NCBI GenBank assembly: GCA_025618425.1
Contig: CM046847.1
Coordinates: 10,810,468 to 10,874,467 of the forward strand
Origin: Heliocidaris tuberculata
Lineage: Eukaryota > Echinodermata > Echinoidea > Camarodonta > Echinometridae
DNA: 64,000 nucleotides
Direction of reading: 5' to 3'
The notes under the pieces were generated by a model, which saw only the letters and a list, made by a program, of their open reading frames with translations, was not told the origin of the DNA and did not search any database. Both the position numbers and the translations under genes were made by a program. This document shows, piece by piece, positions 1 to 10,943 of the stretch. Within the stretch, counting starts at the first letter, position 1. Each line of letters starts with the position of its first letter.

Positions 1-249
1 GACATGAAAACTACTTTGAATCATGAAGTGGCATCCGCAGTTTCCTACGCCATGGTCACCAAGGGGTCTCCTGGTAGTCCCGGAACACCAGATCTACGGG
101 TGGAGGATATCGTTGCCAAGGTAATAAAGGCAATTCAACCGATGCTTGTGGAAGCTGATAGCACAGCAGTGACCGCAGCGATGAAAGTAGTGATGGAGAA
201 CCTCCAGCAACCTGCAGCTGATGTGCAGCCTCCGACTCCGGCCCTGCAA
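1..249 (+). pseudogene. LINE ORF1 fragment, copy 1 (cut by window start)
   Basis: An open frame from the ATG at 4 encodes the N-terminal part of a LINE ORF1-type protein. It matches 991-1238 almost base for base (I see about two differences). Similarity stops abruptly after the codons around 249, where unrelated AT-rich sequence begins and a stop follows at once. Only the segment before the coiled-coil/RRM-like part is present, so it cannot make a whole ORF1 protein. A LINE copy missing its 3' part is unusual because LINE insertions normally lose their 5' end. A local duplication of the 991-1238 segment is therefore more likely than an independent insertion. Confidence 0.7.
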
Positions 250-394
250 ATATAATGCTTTTAAGAGTCTTGTATTGAACTGTTACATATTATATTCCAT
301 AGAAAAGGCAGAAGAAATGTTTTACTCCTATGCTATATTCTTGTCCTTTATATCTATAAGCCTCACCAGCTGTGGGCGAACCACGAACACCACA

Positions 395-545
395 TTGTGG
401 TGTTCTATTTTTCTGATCGCCCAACTCGGAAGAGGTGCTCCTCTTTCGCAACCCCTGGAAAGGGAGAAGTATTCCTCAACAAAATCAGGGACACATATCT
501 GAAGTCATTTGATGGTTTCATGCGGTCGAGTATCGGTAAGTTGAA
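395..545 (+). repeat. Direct repeat A, exon-like, paired with 762-915
   Basis: This ~150-bp segment recurs at 762-915 with scattered substitutions. Both copies stay open in the same frame and share the peptide core PTRKRCSSFAT and the string IRDTYLKSFDGFM. Both end in an identical GAGTATCG followed by GTAAGT, a good splice-donor consensus. This resembles a duplicated exon or a duplicated monomer in front of LINE ORF1. I do not recognise the protein family. Confidence 0.5.
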
Positions 546-761
546 AGGTATTCGTTACTCTGTAATGGAAGTCCAAGTCCTTTTCTTATTAAGTAAGTTA
601 CTGTTTTTCTATTTTATGAAAGGTTGGTCATGAGAGGAGAAGATAAGTAAAGCTTTGAGGGATATTCAGTGAATTACAATGGACAAACTTATATTGTCCA
701 TGTGGTGATTCAATGTAAGCAGCTTTGTGGGTGAGCAACCTTTCATTTAAAAAGAGAGGCT

Positions 762-915
762 TTGTGGTGTTTTGTTTTTCTGATTGCCCGACTCGGAAGA
801 GGTGTTCCTCATTTGCAACCACTGGAAAGGGTGAAGTCTTCCTTCAGGAGATTAGGGACACATATCTGAAGTCATTTGATGGTTTCATGCAGTCGAGTAT
901 CGGTAAGTTGAAAGT
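762..915 (+). repeat. Direct repeat B, exon-like, paired with 395-545
   Basis: Second copy of the repeat at 395-545, again open and again ending at a GTAAGT donor. It lies about 35 bases upstream of the start codon of the longer LINE ORF1 copy, so it could belong to the 5' region of that LINE, as tandem promoter monomers do in some L1 elements. That role is inference. Confidence 0.5.
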
Positions 916-947
916 CACAATAGTCTATTGCTGCATAGCTGATCATC

Positions 948-1754
948 ATGGCAAGCCCTGGAAGGTTTGCTCCTGTCGATGACGAGATAGACATGAAAAC
1001 TACTTTGAATCATGAAGTGGCATCCGCAGTTTCCTACGCCATGGTCACCAAGGGGTCTCCTGGTAGTCCCGGAACACCGGATCTACGGGTGGAGGATATC
1101 GTTGCCAAGGTAATAAAGGCAATTCAACCGATGCTTGTGGAAGCTGATAGCACAGCAGTGACCGCAGCGATGAAAGTGGTGATGGAGAACCTCCAGCAAC
1201 CTGCAGCTGATGTGCAGCCTCCGACTCCGGCCCTGCAACAGAATGTGCAGCTCAATAGATTCCAAGTTGACAAGCTGGAGCAGTATTCCAGAAGAGAAAA
1301 CATCAAGATCTTCAGTGTCCCCGAACAAGAGAAGGAGGACACCAGCCAGCTCGTCATCAACGTGGCAAAAGAGATTGGGGTGCCACTCTAACGTGAGGAC
1401 ATTTCTGTTAGCCATCGTGTTCCTGCTCCAAAGAAAGCAGGGAAACCTAGGTCCATCATTGCTAAGTTGGTTCGAAGAGAGAAAAAGGTAGAGGTGATGA
1501 GGGCCAAGAAGCTGCTACAAGAGAAAAAAGATACCGAGATCTACATCACCGAGGATCTGACGAAGTTCCGAGTGAAGCTGGTGAGGGAGCTCCGGCTCGA
1601 TGGTGCCATCAAGAAAGTTTGGACTGTGGATGGAAAGGTTACTTGCTTGATGACTGATGGAGCAAAGAAGGTTATCGACACTCCTGACGACCTGTTCAAC
1701 ATCGGCTGGAGTGAGAAGAAGATGAAGGACTCTGGTCTTTTCATTCAACAATAG
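948..1754 (+). pseudogene. LINE ORF1 (nucleic-acid chaperone type) with one in-frame stop
   Basis: The frame runs from ATG 948 to the stop ending at 1754 and is interrupted only by TAA at 1389-1391; reading continues in the same frame on both sides. Upstream of the stop the protein has the hallmark LEQYSRRENIKIF of LINE ORF1 proteins, where a coiled coil passes into an RRM-like domain. Downstream is a basic, Lys/Arg-rich C-terminal part with KLVRREKKVEVMRAKKLL. ORF1 proteins bind LINE RNA and help target-primed reverse transcription. An ORF2 endonuclease start follows about 40 bases later, as expected for a LINE. The single stop makes this a recently disabled copy. Confidence 0.75.
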
Positions 1755-1787
1755 GATGTAGGCAAAGCAGAAAAAGAAACGAAGACT

Positions 1788-1940
1788 GATGGTAGATTAG
1801 TGAGTTTAAATGTTTGTGGCCTACGAAAAAAATTAACTGATGGTATTCTCGAGAAATATATATTGAATTTTGATATTATTTGCTTATGTGAAACTAGAAC
1901 AGATGATATTTCTGAATCACTTCTTCCTGAGGGGTTTAAA
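1788..1940 (+). pseudogene. LINE ORF2 start: APE-type endonuclease N-terminus, truncated
   Basis: The frame around 1788-1940 reads SLNVCGLRKKL, then an alternating hydrophobic stretch ending DIICLCETR. This is the first strand of an apurinic-endonuclease-like domain (consensus S-N-x-x-G-L) and the E-T motif carrying a metal-binding glutamate. It follows the ORF1 remnant directly in the same orientation, so the two belong to one LINE. The frame is cut at 1941-1942 by the TA target site of the DNA transposon beginning at 1943. No matching continuation of ORF2 is evident after 4566, so the rest of the LINE is missing. Confidence 0.7.
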
Positions 1941-1942
1941 TA

Positions 1943-4564
1943 TAGGTTTTCCCGTTCAATTTCACAATTTGTTCAATCTATTTCACATTTCGAGCATTCG
2001 AATTCACAAACGATATGATCGCCATGGTACATGTAAATTCAATTTCGTTTTTGCTCCTTCAAATTCGTGATCTGTGCAACGAATTTTTCAAATGAGTCAT
2101 CAAGATTCCTATTAAGAGCAAACGATTTAAGGAAAGAGCAATCAATTTCACTTTGATTCGTCCAAATTCACTATTCGTGCAACAAATTCTTCAAATGGTT
2201 CATTCTCATCTGAAGAAAGAGCAAACGATTTAACCAGTGAGCATCCAAATTCATTTATACACGTGCAAATTAACTTTTTGTGCAACAGATTCTTAAAATT
2301 CTTCATTCAAATTTGACTTACAAGCAAAAGTTTGAAATCGAAGCATCCAATTTCACCTGCAACCGGCTTCTGTTACTCTTCGGTCATTCAATTTCATCAA
2401 AAGGCTGGCAAGTTTTAAATAAGAGCATTCGATTTAATGTGTATTGTAAGTTTTTGGAAAAACCTTATAAATTGTGAGCTAGGAAGCCCTCAGTCATTCT
2501 GCATGTTGCGCTTATGAGTACCACGTTTACCTACTATCCGCTTCACATTGAAAAAATGGCAGATCATCACCCAGTTCGCTACAGGAGAACTTCAAACGAG
2601 GATAGGAGAAGGCTAATTGAGGCATTTGAGAGCGAAAACAGGGACTATCTAGAATTAGCCGATGATTTAGGCATCAAAAGAGCAACAGCAAGGTCGATTG
2701 TTGCCACGTACCTACGAGAAGGTCGACACGACAAGCTTGCGAGAGGAGGGGCCACACGCAGCAAAGTGGATGTCGACATGCGACATCGGCTGCAGGTCAT
2801 CCTGGATGAAAATCCTCTTCTGACGCTGCAGCAGATGAAGGCAGACCTCGAGGCCTCAATGCCCAACAAACCCGTGTTGAGCACCACCACCATCGCCCAT
2901 GCTCTCGATGGAATGATGTATACCATTAAGCTGGCAGAAGATGTTCCCGATGCCAGGAATGCTCTCCTTTCTTGAACCCCACTGAGAATGCCCACTCTGC
3001 TTTTAAGGCAGCTTTGAAGAGAATCCTGGGTCGGCCCAAATGGCAGAGGAGGGTAGGCGATCGGGAAGAGGCGCAAGAGGCCGAACTAAATCTTCAACAG
3101 TGGAGAAGGGAAACCATTGAGTAGGCTGCTAGGATCAGCGTGGACGTCATCACGCAGGACAAATGCAGCCAGTGGTTCCGCCACACCCAAGTCCACATGC
3201 CAAGGTGCCTCAATAGAGAGATCATCGAAGGTTGATGAAAAAGACTGTAACAAGTTTTGCCCCCTTCTTGTACTCGAAACCAAGACCCACCCTGTACCTT
3301 ATGGAATGAAATATAAATGGATGAAAAAAAAGATACCCCGAACATACCCTTCTATGAACCATAATAAACAGGCATTTAAATATATAACATGTTTGACATA
3401 CAGTATGAAAAATCCAATAAATATACAATGAAATCCCGATAAAGCAGATTGATGAGAGACAGAAAAAAAAAAGAAAAGAAAAATGAATAAGCAAAGATAG
3501 AGAAATGTGCATATAAATGAAAGAAATCATAAAGTTGACAGAGAATCTGTCTATGGTACTCATCTTGCATTCTCTGTCTTTAAAAAAATGAGATTACTCT
3601 AAAAACTAAAAAAAAAAGAAGAAGAAGGAAAGAAGATGTATACATGAAAGAATTAAGAAATTTGACAGAGAATCTGTCCATGATATGATACTCGTCTTTC
3701 ATTCTCTGTCTATCAATCTGTATATCCACCTATCTTTCAATCCATATTTCAATCTACCCTATATCTATCTATCTCTTTACCTGTCTATCAATCTAATACT
3801 GCATTTCCTTTGCTGATGAATAACAAAATATATATAATTGGAGGGGTGGGTAGTCTCTTCACTTTTCATTGATGACAAAGAAATTTGACACTTGTTGGTC
3901 ATATCCCTGAAGGTGGTAGGTCTCCAGAAAACAAAAACAAAAACAAAACAAAACTAGATTGAATTCTGCCAAATCTTGAAATGATTATAGGCTATGTATA
4001 CAAATTCTTTATTTCATCTTTACTGGCAGTACGTGGAAAAATATATGAAATGCACAACAGAAACTTTAAATTGTTAAATTGAATGCGCCAAAAGGAAAAA
4101 TGAGTTCACGAAAATGAAATTGAATGCTCCAACAGGCCCTCCGGCTATTGTGTGTTAATTTGAATGAACAGATTGTGAAAATGAAAGTACTAATTGGGGA
4201 AATTGTATGCTCGTTCGTGAATCTTATTGCCGCATAATTAAATCGAACTTCTAGAAACGAATTTAAGTGACCGTAAATGACAGTATGGTGCTCATTGATG
4301 AATTTGGATGCATGTAAAATGATTTTATTTGCCTCGTAAAGAAATTGAACGTCTAGAAACGAATTTGGATGACCTTAAATAAAAGCTTGCTGCCTGTCGA
4401 TGAATTTGGATCATCATAAATCAAATCGCACGCCTCAAAATGCAATTGCTGGCTCGGAAAGTAAATTCGAACGACTGATATTGATCGTTTGACAAAAATG
4501 TGTGAATTTGAATGCCCTATGATGAATTTGAGCGACGAAAGTATGAACTGAAAGTAAAAACCTA
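1943..4564 (+). mobile_element. Tc1/mariner-like DNA transposon, internally deleted, TA target site
   Basis: The ends are inverted: TAGGTTTT at 1943-1950 and AAAACCTA at 4557-4564, each bordered by a TA dinucleotide (1941-1942 and 4565-4566), the target duplication expected for the Tc1/mariner superfamily. Between the ends and the transposase remnant (2556-3233) lie two AT-rich arms, about 1943-2480 and 4080-4564. They are filled with diverged copies of a motif close to GAGCATTCAAATT, forward on the left and reverse-complemented on the right. These look like subterminal transposase-binding repeats. About 3450-3720 holds a tandem duplication around TTGACAGAGAATCTGTC. The element is 2.6 kb and cannot encode an active transposase. 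Confidence 0.75.
2556..3233 (+). pseudogene. Tc1/mariner-like (IS630 superfamily) transposase, central catalytic part deleted
   Basis: From ATG 2556 the protein opens with a helix-turn-helix DNA-binding region (RRRLIEAFES, then LADDLGIKRATARSIVATYL) and a second HTH part with LTLQQMKADLEA. The frame stops at 2975. Directly after, in another frame, comes FLNPTENAHSAFK, which matches the Tc1-type signature around the third catalytic acidic residue (N-P-x-E-N). The region that should carry the first two catalytic aspartates is absent, so roughly 120-150 residues are missing at the junction near 2965-2975. A TAG around 3119-3121 interrupts the tail, after which recognisable C-terminal sequence continues to about 3233. 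It is a dead internal-deletion derivative that could move only if a full copy supplied transposase. Confidence 0.75.
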
Positions 4565-4566
4565 TA

Positions 4567-5288
4567 TTACCACCTTTCTTTATTTTTATTGGTGATGCAA
4601 TAATGAATCATTGTTCCTCAGTGTTGGAAAGAAAAACAGAAAATATCTGACCGAGAAGTTTCATTTTATCATTTCATTTCATTTTTTATTTATTTTTTTT
4701 TCAGGGAGGGGCAAGGTGTTGGGTGGGAGTTTAGGACATATGCATGCTGTATTCTTACCTTTAATGTAAGTTGTGTAGAACATGTAAAATGAAAATTATG
4801 TCCAATGAATTACAAGATAGTTCAGCTGTCAAAGCACAAACAGTAATTGCTAATGAATTATATGAAAGGAATGAAATGCAGCAAATTTTTTATTTCTAAA
4901 CATCATATTAAACATTTTGTATTCATTCTGTTAATATTTTCCTCTTTTATTTGCTTTACTTGAAGGAAGAACAGACATGTTGCATACAGGCAACTGGCGA
5001 GGTGGTGTTGGGGGTTCTTGGGAGGAGCTGTGAGAGTATCGCTACCATCATGTGCTGTCCTGAAGATCAGGGAGACTTTCCCATCTGATGTTTACTGCGG
5101 ATTTCATGAGCTATGATTGGTATAAGCACGGTGGTTTTACATCCATGGTATAAGCAATAAACTCAATAAACTGTAAAAGAAAGGTAACCACACTGCCTTA
5201 TACATGTATGTCTTATTGTGCCATTCAATTTTTTAATTCCTTAAACTGTATGGAAGTGGTAAAGTGAAGTGTAACTGTTATTGAGATA
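4567..5288. other. No gene recognised
   Basis: AT-rich sequence with short T and A runs. No frame, domain or clear repeat stands out. The LINE ORF2 interrupted at 1940 does not visibly resume here. Confidence 0.5.
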
Positions 5289-5405
5289 GATTGGTCATGT
5301 GATGAAAATGACAGATGATGAGCCTGTAAAAAGAGCGTGGGATCTGGAAGTGGTTGGTTATAAGAGGAAGATTTTATGGAATGATGTAATAAAGAGAGAA
5401 TGAGC
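5289..5405 (+). pseudogene. LINE ORF2 C-terminal remnant
   Basis: A short frame reads GHVMKMTDDEPVKRAWDLE and continues to KILWNDVIKRE before a stop. This resembles the G-H-V-x-R-M-x-D-D-R-P-V-K-x-A-W segment near the C-terminus of many invertebrate LINE-encoded polymerases, followed by the W-x-D-x-I/V-K-x-D tail. The rest of the polymerase is absent. Called on motif resemblance only. Confidence 0.45.
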
Positions 5406-5628
5406 AGAGTGAACATGGAATGACTTGTCTTTAGCTTGGATGCCACAATCTCGATTATTTGATTATGTTGTTTTGTTTGTGTGTGTGTGTAGTGTACATA
5501 CAAATATTGATTTGGGTAGTATGTGTTGGTGTGATGCTGTGTTGTGCTTTTAGAACATAGAAATAATAATAATAATAAAACAGCATTGCATGCTACACCT
5601 CTTTTGCGGATCTCGTCCCATTTAAGGG

Positions 5629-5854
5629 ATGGCGTCTTTGCATTACGTGGTAGTAGAATTTGAAAAAGAAGCTGGAAGTCAAGAAACCAGCGTTGAAGTT
5701 GTCCCTGAGACTTGGAGAGATACAGAGGGACATCGGTGTTTTCTTTACCCTGCCCACTACTCGGATGTCCAAGTTTTGAAAGCGGTAAGGAAAGGGGAGC
5801 CCCCAACAGACCAGTGGATGTCCTATCCTGTTCGAAGAGAATGGCTTACCACTG
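5629..5854 (+). CDS. Candidate N-terminal coding exon, unknown protein
   Basis: ATG 5629 opens a frame of 75 codons and ends at a strong donor (ACTG then GTAAGT at 5855). The peptide has HYVVVEFEKEAG near its start, then RCFLYPAHY, a KAVRKGEPP motif and W-M-S-Y-P-V-R near the end. A similar arrangement (YVVVEF..., W/Y-P-P..., K-G-E-P-P-x-x-x-W-x-x-Y-x-V) occurs at the N-terminus of transposon-associated or DUF4806-type invertebrate proteins; I am recalling this, not testing it. The exon ends in phase 1, whereas the P2X7-C-like exon at 6817 needs phase 2, so they do not join directly. Confidence 0.45.
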
Positions 5855-6816
5855 GTAAGTTATGCATGCACTCATTTTAATAATATCCATCATCCAACGG
5901 GGCATGACAACAAATTTGCCCACTTGCCCAGGATGGCGGGGAAGGCAGTTACACTATATCATTGCAGGTAAGTGCTTGTGGCTTAAATGGGCAAGCTTCT
6001 TTCAACAAACTAGCAGAAATTACACGTGGCACCATGGGGGGGGGGGTGGTCTTCTCCTATGTACAGCCAAAGTACCCATTCACACTGAAAGGCAAGTAGT
6101 TTATTGATGAAATATATTTGAACAATTGATTCATAGCAGACTTCTCTTTAAATATAGATAGGAGGTTCAATTTAATTAGCATCAACTGGGGAAAGAACTT
6201 GAATATCATTACGGAGTGAAATCAAAATTTAACTAAAGAATGGAAAAAAGAATGTCTTGTAACACAGTGTATTTAGTAAGCAGTCAAGAGGCAATTATTG
6301 TAATATAGAAATGTTATCATTACATGTATTAAGTAAAAAATAAATGTGTAAGTACATGTACCCTACGATATACAACAGATTGCATTTGTTTGTAGTTCTT
6401 CAATTAAAGGTTGCTCAATCATATATAGTGGAATGTTGAAAGAAGCGAGAAGTATAGCGGAATGTTGAAAGAAGCAAGAGAGAGAGAGAGAGAGAAGGAT
6501 ACAGTGGGAAACAGTGGTGGGGAAAATGAGTGAGAGAGAGGCAGAGGGGGAAATGAGAGATTTCATCATCGCACAATGAAGATAAAAACCCAACTCCACC
6601 TGCCCCAGATCCATGCCGTGACTGGCATGCCAAAAAGGACTGGTGTTGGTGTGGAATACGTCATGATTAAGGAGACTCTATTGCAATGTTGTTGTTGTGT
6701 GGAAGTTACAACTATCTGTGCATTTGTGCAGTATCAATAAAAATAAAAATGCTCTTAAAAGTTGAAAGAGTCTGTATCACTATCCCTCCCCCTTTTTTTA
6801 AAATCTATTGCTACAG

Positions 6817-7015
6817 ATCATACAGGTATGCAGCCTACCGCATGTTTACGTATTGGATTCATGGCCTGCTAGTGAGAGGGGTGAGAAAGGTCATTCCAGA
6901 TTGTGCTGTTGCACCGGTTCGTCAAACCTTTCCTGCAGCAGATGGACATTATGACGAGTTCACATACGGAGCCAGAGGGGAAGAAATAGAAGTGCCAGAA
7001 GAATATGCAAATTAA
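6817..7015 (+). CDS. Terminal exon with P2X7 cytoplasmic (P2RX7_C-like) domain end
   Basis: An acceptor (T-rich tract, then CTACAG) ends at 6816 and the frame runs to TAA at 7013-7015. The peptide SYRYAAYRMFTYWI, then VRKVIPDCAVAPVRQTFPA, matches the conserved end of the P2X7 intracellular ballast-type domain (R-Y-x-A-Y-R-x-F-x-x-W ... V-x-P-x-C-A-V-x-x-I/V-R-x-x-F-P). Many marine invertebrates carry this zinc-binding module in stand-alone or repeat-associated proteins without any ion channel. The upstream cysteine-rich part is not visible between 5855 and 6816, so the exon is an orphan: part of a decayed gene, or of one whose other exons I cannot see. Confidence 0.55.
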
Positions 7016-7354
7016 AGACCAGATAAATGTTATGTAGGAAGTCCATTGTGTAGTGGACCCACACGTATAATCTACATAGAGATCTTCCCTGAATGTGGAC
7101 ATGCTATCCACCCACCTACTCCGCCAGCAACACACTGCCACAGCCTTCTTTAGAATAACTTATAAAATTTTAATACTTCTAAAATTTTTAATACTAGTGT
7201 CTCAATTTACGTACAAGCAAAGAAGAGGAGCACTTGAGTGCATTATTTACTTTTATATTTAGTTGAAGAATAAACTGGCCTGTTGAAAATGATGAGATCA
7301 TATATATATATATCTCTCTCAATTTTCGTGTTGTATCATTAAGTGTAGATCAAC

Positions 7355-7696
7355 ATGGAACAAGAACAAGAACCCTTCAGTGAAACTGCAAGAGATAATA
7401 CACGACCACTCATCCAAGAGATTGTCCCACAGCCTAACATCAATGGTTTCCTGAAGGATGAAGCTGTCTGCCTCAGCAGCCAACTAACAAACGCCACTGC
7501 TCTTCAGCAAACAACACTTCTCAAGTATTCATTTTTCGTGCCTTTGGTCAGTGATAACCATTTCAGATTGTTGGTAGAAGATAGTAATGACTCGGTTGTA
7601 CGTCTGTACGATCCGATAGGTAATGGGGTTCAGTCTAGTGATCTTCAACTAGTCTCAATGTTAGATATATTTTTCCAAATAGGAATACAAGTATAA
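7355..7696 (+). pseudogene. Ulp1-like (C48) cysteine protease fragment, copy 1
   Basis: The frame from ATG 7355 has GFLKDEAVCLSSQL, like the W-L-x-D-E-x-I opening of Ulp1/SENP proteases. It then has SFFVPLVSDNHFRLLVED and VVRLYDPIGNG, matching the catalytic His strand (D-x-H-W-x-L-x-V) and the aspartate strand (Y-D-S-L). Position two after the His is R rather than the usual W/Y-type pattern, and the Cys-containing C-terminus is missing because the frame stops at 7696. Such proteases are often encoded by eukaryotic DNA transposons, which fits the surroundings. Incomplete and probably inactive. Confidence 0.5.
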
Positions 7697-7721
7697 CTTT
7701 GCTGGTTATATATCTATATCG

Positions 7722-7902
7722 ACTAACAAACGCCACTGCTCTTCAGCCTGTGGTCAGTGATAACCATTTCAGATTGTTGGTAAAAGATAGTAATGACTCG
7801 GTTGTACGTCTGTACGATCCGATAGGTAATGGGGTTCAGTCTAGTGATATTCAACTAGTCTCAATGTTAGATATATTTTACCAAATAGGAATACAAGTAT
7901 GA
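7722..7902 (+). pseudogene. Ulp1-like protease fragment, tandem copy 2
   Basis: A near-copy of the later part of the preceding fragment begins with the same LTNATALQ peptide, skips about 14 codons relative to copy 1, and then repeats the His and Asp strands with only a few changes (VEDSND becomes VKDSND). It ends at an equivalent stop. The high identity points to a recent tandem duplication of about 180 bp. Confidence 0.55.
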
Positions 7903-9320
7903 ATTTGCCGGTTAGTTGTCGAATGGGACAACTTGTCAGCATTGTTGTCACCATCACGTATTCCTTCTAATTTTCATAGAAGTAGTGTACAATCTGTTTA
8001 TCACATAATGAAGAAACATATCAGTCTTTGTGGTCATCATGTTACTGAGCGGCAACAATTAAGGAATGATGGAGGGCCTCACTTTGAGTATCTACAACCC
8101 TGGAAGGCAATGCCTCAGATTTATCAAGCAAAGAAAAGGACATAGCTACCACTGTGGATTTTAGAGAACGGCTTTAATAATCACAACTCTGTATCAAAGG
8201 AAAACATCAACAGGCTAACTGTCCCCCAAAAACAATCAGCATGACACATCACACTACCACATGCTATCCACATGATCAATCTTTCATTCTATCTTGCTTA
8301 GACAGTGCCTTAGATCAACACCACCAGACCTAGTACAGACATTAAGATTGATGCTACCCAGTTCCGTACAAAACAGAGTGCTCCATTAGACTTCTCTGAA
8401 GTTGTCAATACTGTATATATTAGCAACAAAAGTGTCTTCTACTAAATTCTATTAGCAGGTAAGGGCAGTAGACCAGTGCCATGTTCATACATGTATTGGT
8501 CTATACAGAAGGACAAACACTCCAGGCACAGGATTTACTCAAGAATTTAAGTACTGTTCCTACTACCCCTAGCAGTGGGTATAATAGGAGTGAAAATGAC
8601 GTGCAATTCTTCCTTCAGCAAGCACGGCAAACTGAGCGTTCATGGGCGATAATGGATTCAGAGTTTGGGCTTCTTGTAGCTTTTCTGCGTCAGATTACAA
8701 TACAAAATCTTCTATGGTCCAGGCAAGGCACTCAAGAGGGCACTCAAGAGGTCACTCACCCTACCATTAATATAAATATTTCCTTACGTTCTGTTTTTCT
8801 CGCCTCTCCTCTAATGTAGGGTATGTGGATGTTTGGTACAGGGAAATAGGGAGAGAGAGGAAGGACACTTGTTCTGTGACCATCACATAGGCAAGAGGGG
8901 CTCTCTGATACGTAGCACACTCATATACTGTTTGGAATCAAAATGTGATATATTATTAATAATGGATGCTCTGCAGTGATACCCTGTAATATTTTCCATA
9001 ACCCAAATCTCTAATACCCACGGAACACGCTACATTTCTTATAATACAATGAATGCTTCACAGTAAAGGCTGGTAGCGACATCAGAAGTAATATGTTTAA
9101 CATAGAGGGTGCTTTGCTGTAATTTCTCATCTTTACAACATGGACTTTTGCAACTTTCTCATCCTTCCAACGTGGACTTTCTCAACTCTTTCATCCTTCC
9201 AATGTGCGCTGGATTCATCAATGCTGAAACCTTGTGTCATCCATTTTCAAACGCCCCAGGGCTCATCTCGTGTGAACATAGACTTGGAGTGAGTAGATGA
9301 AGTAATAATTTGGTTCACAT
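7903..9320. other. No gene recognised
   Basis: Short frames occur (for example 8481-8819) but I recognise no domain and see no codon pattern that stands out. 8731-8755 carries a short CACTCAAGAGG duplication. Probably decayed repeat sequence continuing from the protease fragments. Confidence 0.4.
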
Positions 9321-9420
9321 TAGTGCTGTAGCTCGGACTGTTTTCCGGTCTTTGGTCCGGCGGACAAAGCATTCCGAGCCGGACTGCTTCCGGTCCGGAC
9401 TGAGGCAAGAGTTGGGTCAA
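9321..9420 (+). mobile_element. hAT-like element left end
   Basis: The sequence begins TAGTGCTGTAGCTCGGACTG and is followed by repeated CCGGTCCGGACTG-type blocks. The first 13 bases match the ends of the intact hAT-type MITE at 18455-18864. No matching right end (GAGCTACAGCACT) is visible downstream, so this is an orphan terminus or a degraded element. It could belong with the hAT transposase gene at 10944, but that cannot be shown from the sequence. Confidence 0.45.
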
Positions 9421-10943
9421 CTCAGTAACAGAGACCAGTTGTAAGAAAGGTCATTAATCGTCGCCTTTTATCATCATAAATCTTGCAAAGTAACTGTAAA
9501 CAGTTACGGTCCGAACGCCACGAGCACATACGCGTGTCTTGATAAATCCACAGCTATTTTGACCTGCCGTACCGTTGCATTATGCATGGCATGTGGTAGG
9601 GTCCATGCTTGCAATACCACACATTGCATACACAAACGTACGTAAGATTGCTGTTCTGCGCTGTGCACACAGCTCGCTGTAACAAGCTGAAGTTGTGAAA
9701 CCTAGTGACCAATCAGGAGTGAGATGTTGAAATTAACATAAATGAAAGTTCGGCAAACTTTGGTGACCGGTGACCCAAGTGCCTGGCAGCTTGGTCCACT
9801 TGCATTGGTCCAATTAAAAAGCAACGCCGATGATTTTGCGTGCGCGCACACGCACCCAGTCGAGATATGATCGGAGCAGGGGGATTGGGAAAGGGTGAAA
9901 AGGGCGTTCAGTTGATAAAGTTTGTTGACCTGTAAGACTGTCAACGATGCCCAGAGAGAAAGGCAACATGTTTGTATCATGTTGATGATACAAAGGGTGT
10001 GTTTTGTCAGAAACTGATGAAAGATGTGTCGCTGATAAGTGTGAACAACCTGTGTTATGACTTCCTGAGCTAGTGATAAATGAGCATAAATACAGACATA
10101 CAGTAATTCCATGATTCCATCGCCAAATCACTTCCCGATACGGATAAATTCAAGTTCATTAATTACCCAAACAAGCTAACCAATCCCACACCCTTTCACC
10201 CTATCTCCTTTTCTACCTGGCACCTCCCTATTTGACTATTTTTTTTTTTTTTCTTTTGTTGCTTTTTCCCCTTCTCAAATTATATTGGCATACAACAATA
10301 ATTTGTCACTATTCAAAAGCTGGGGCCTGGTAATAAAGTTCTCGAAATGTTACACTATTTTCCCTGTCAATTACTAACGTACAACAAAGAAACACATTCA
10401 CGACTTTATGATCTGTTATACTTACCCTCCATAGACATTATTTTTCTTGATATTTCATCATTTTTCATGTCTTTCCAATAAGCGTTCTTTATGTTTGCAC
10501 TTCGAAGTAACTCAAAGAAAGTCCAAAAAGTCTAATTTCCAGGCTTTTAGTATCTTTAGTTTATTTTCATGCAAGATCACTGAAAAGGCCAAAAATCTTA
10601 CATGTGTACGACTTATGAGAAAAAGTTGAAAGTTGTCTTCTCACGGAAGGTGGTTGGAGAAGACAGGAGAGTCGGAAAGTCTACCAAAATATATTAATCT
10701 TATCAAAGTTGCTTTCTTCTAAAATAATCCAAACATCAACAGGTGGAACCATTCATTAGGACTGATAATGATAATCTTGGGATACTGAGCATGAAATAAA
10801 CTCCAAAACACAAGTTCATTATCTCTTATCTCTAAGGCCGGAATTTTTTTAAAGTACTGACCAACCGTAGATGGCGACTAACTCCAAATATAAGCAAGAT
10901 TTTTCATGGTACAAATTTTCGTTTGAAATTACATTCGTTAATC
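9421..10943. other. No gene recognised
   Basis: Mixed AT-rich sequence with a T tract near 10239-10252. Frames on both strands lack recognisable domains. It may be the interior or 5' flank of the hAT element. Confidence 0.4.

Noticed and set aside
2645..3076. 143-codon minus-strand frame
   Set aside because: Shadow of the transposase remnant on the opposite strand.
5225..5806. 193-codon minus-strand frame
   Set aside because: It is antisense to the candidate exon at 5629 and the LINE remnant at 5289, with Ser/His/Thr-rich low-complexity sequence.
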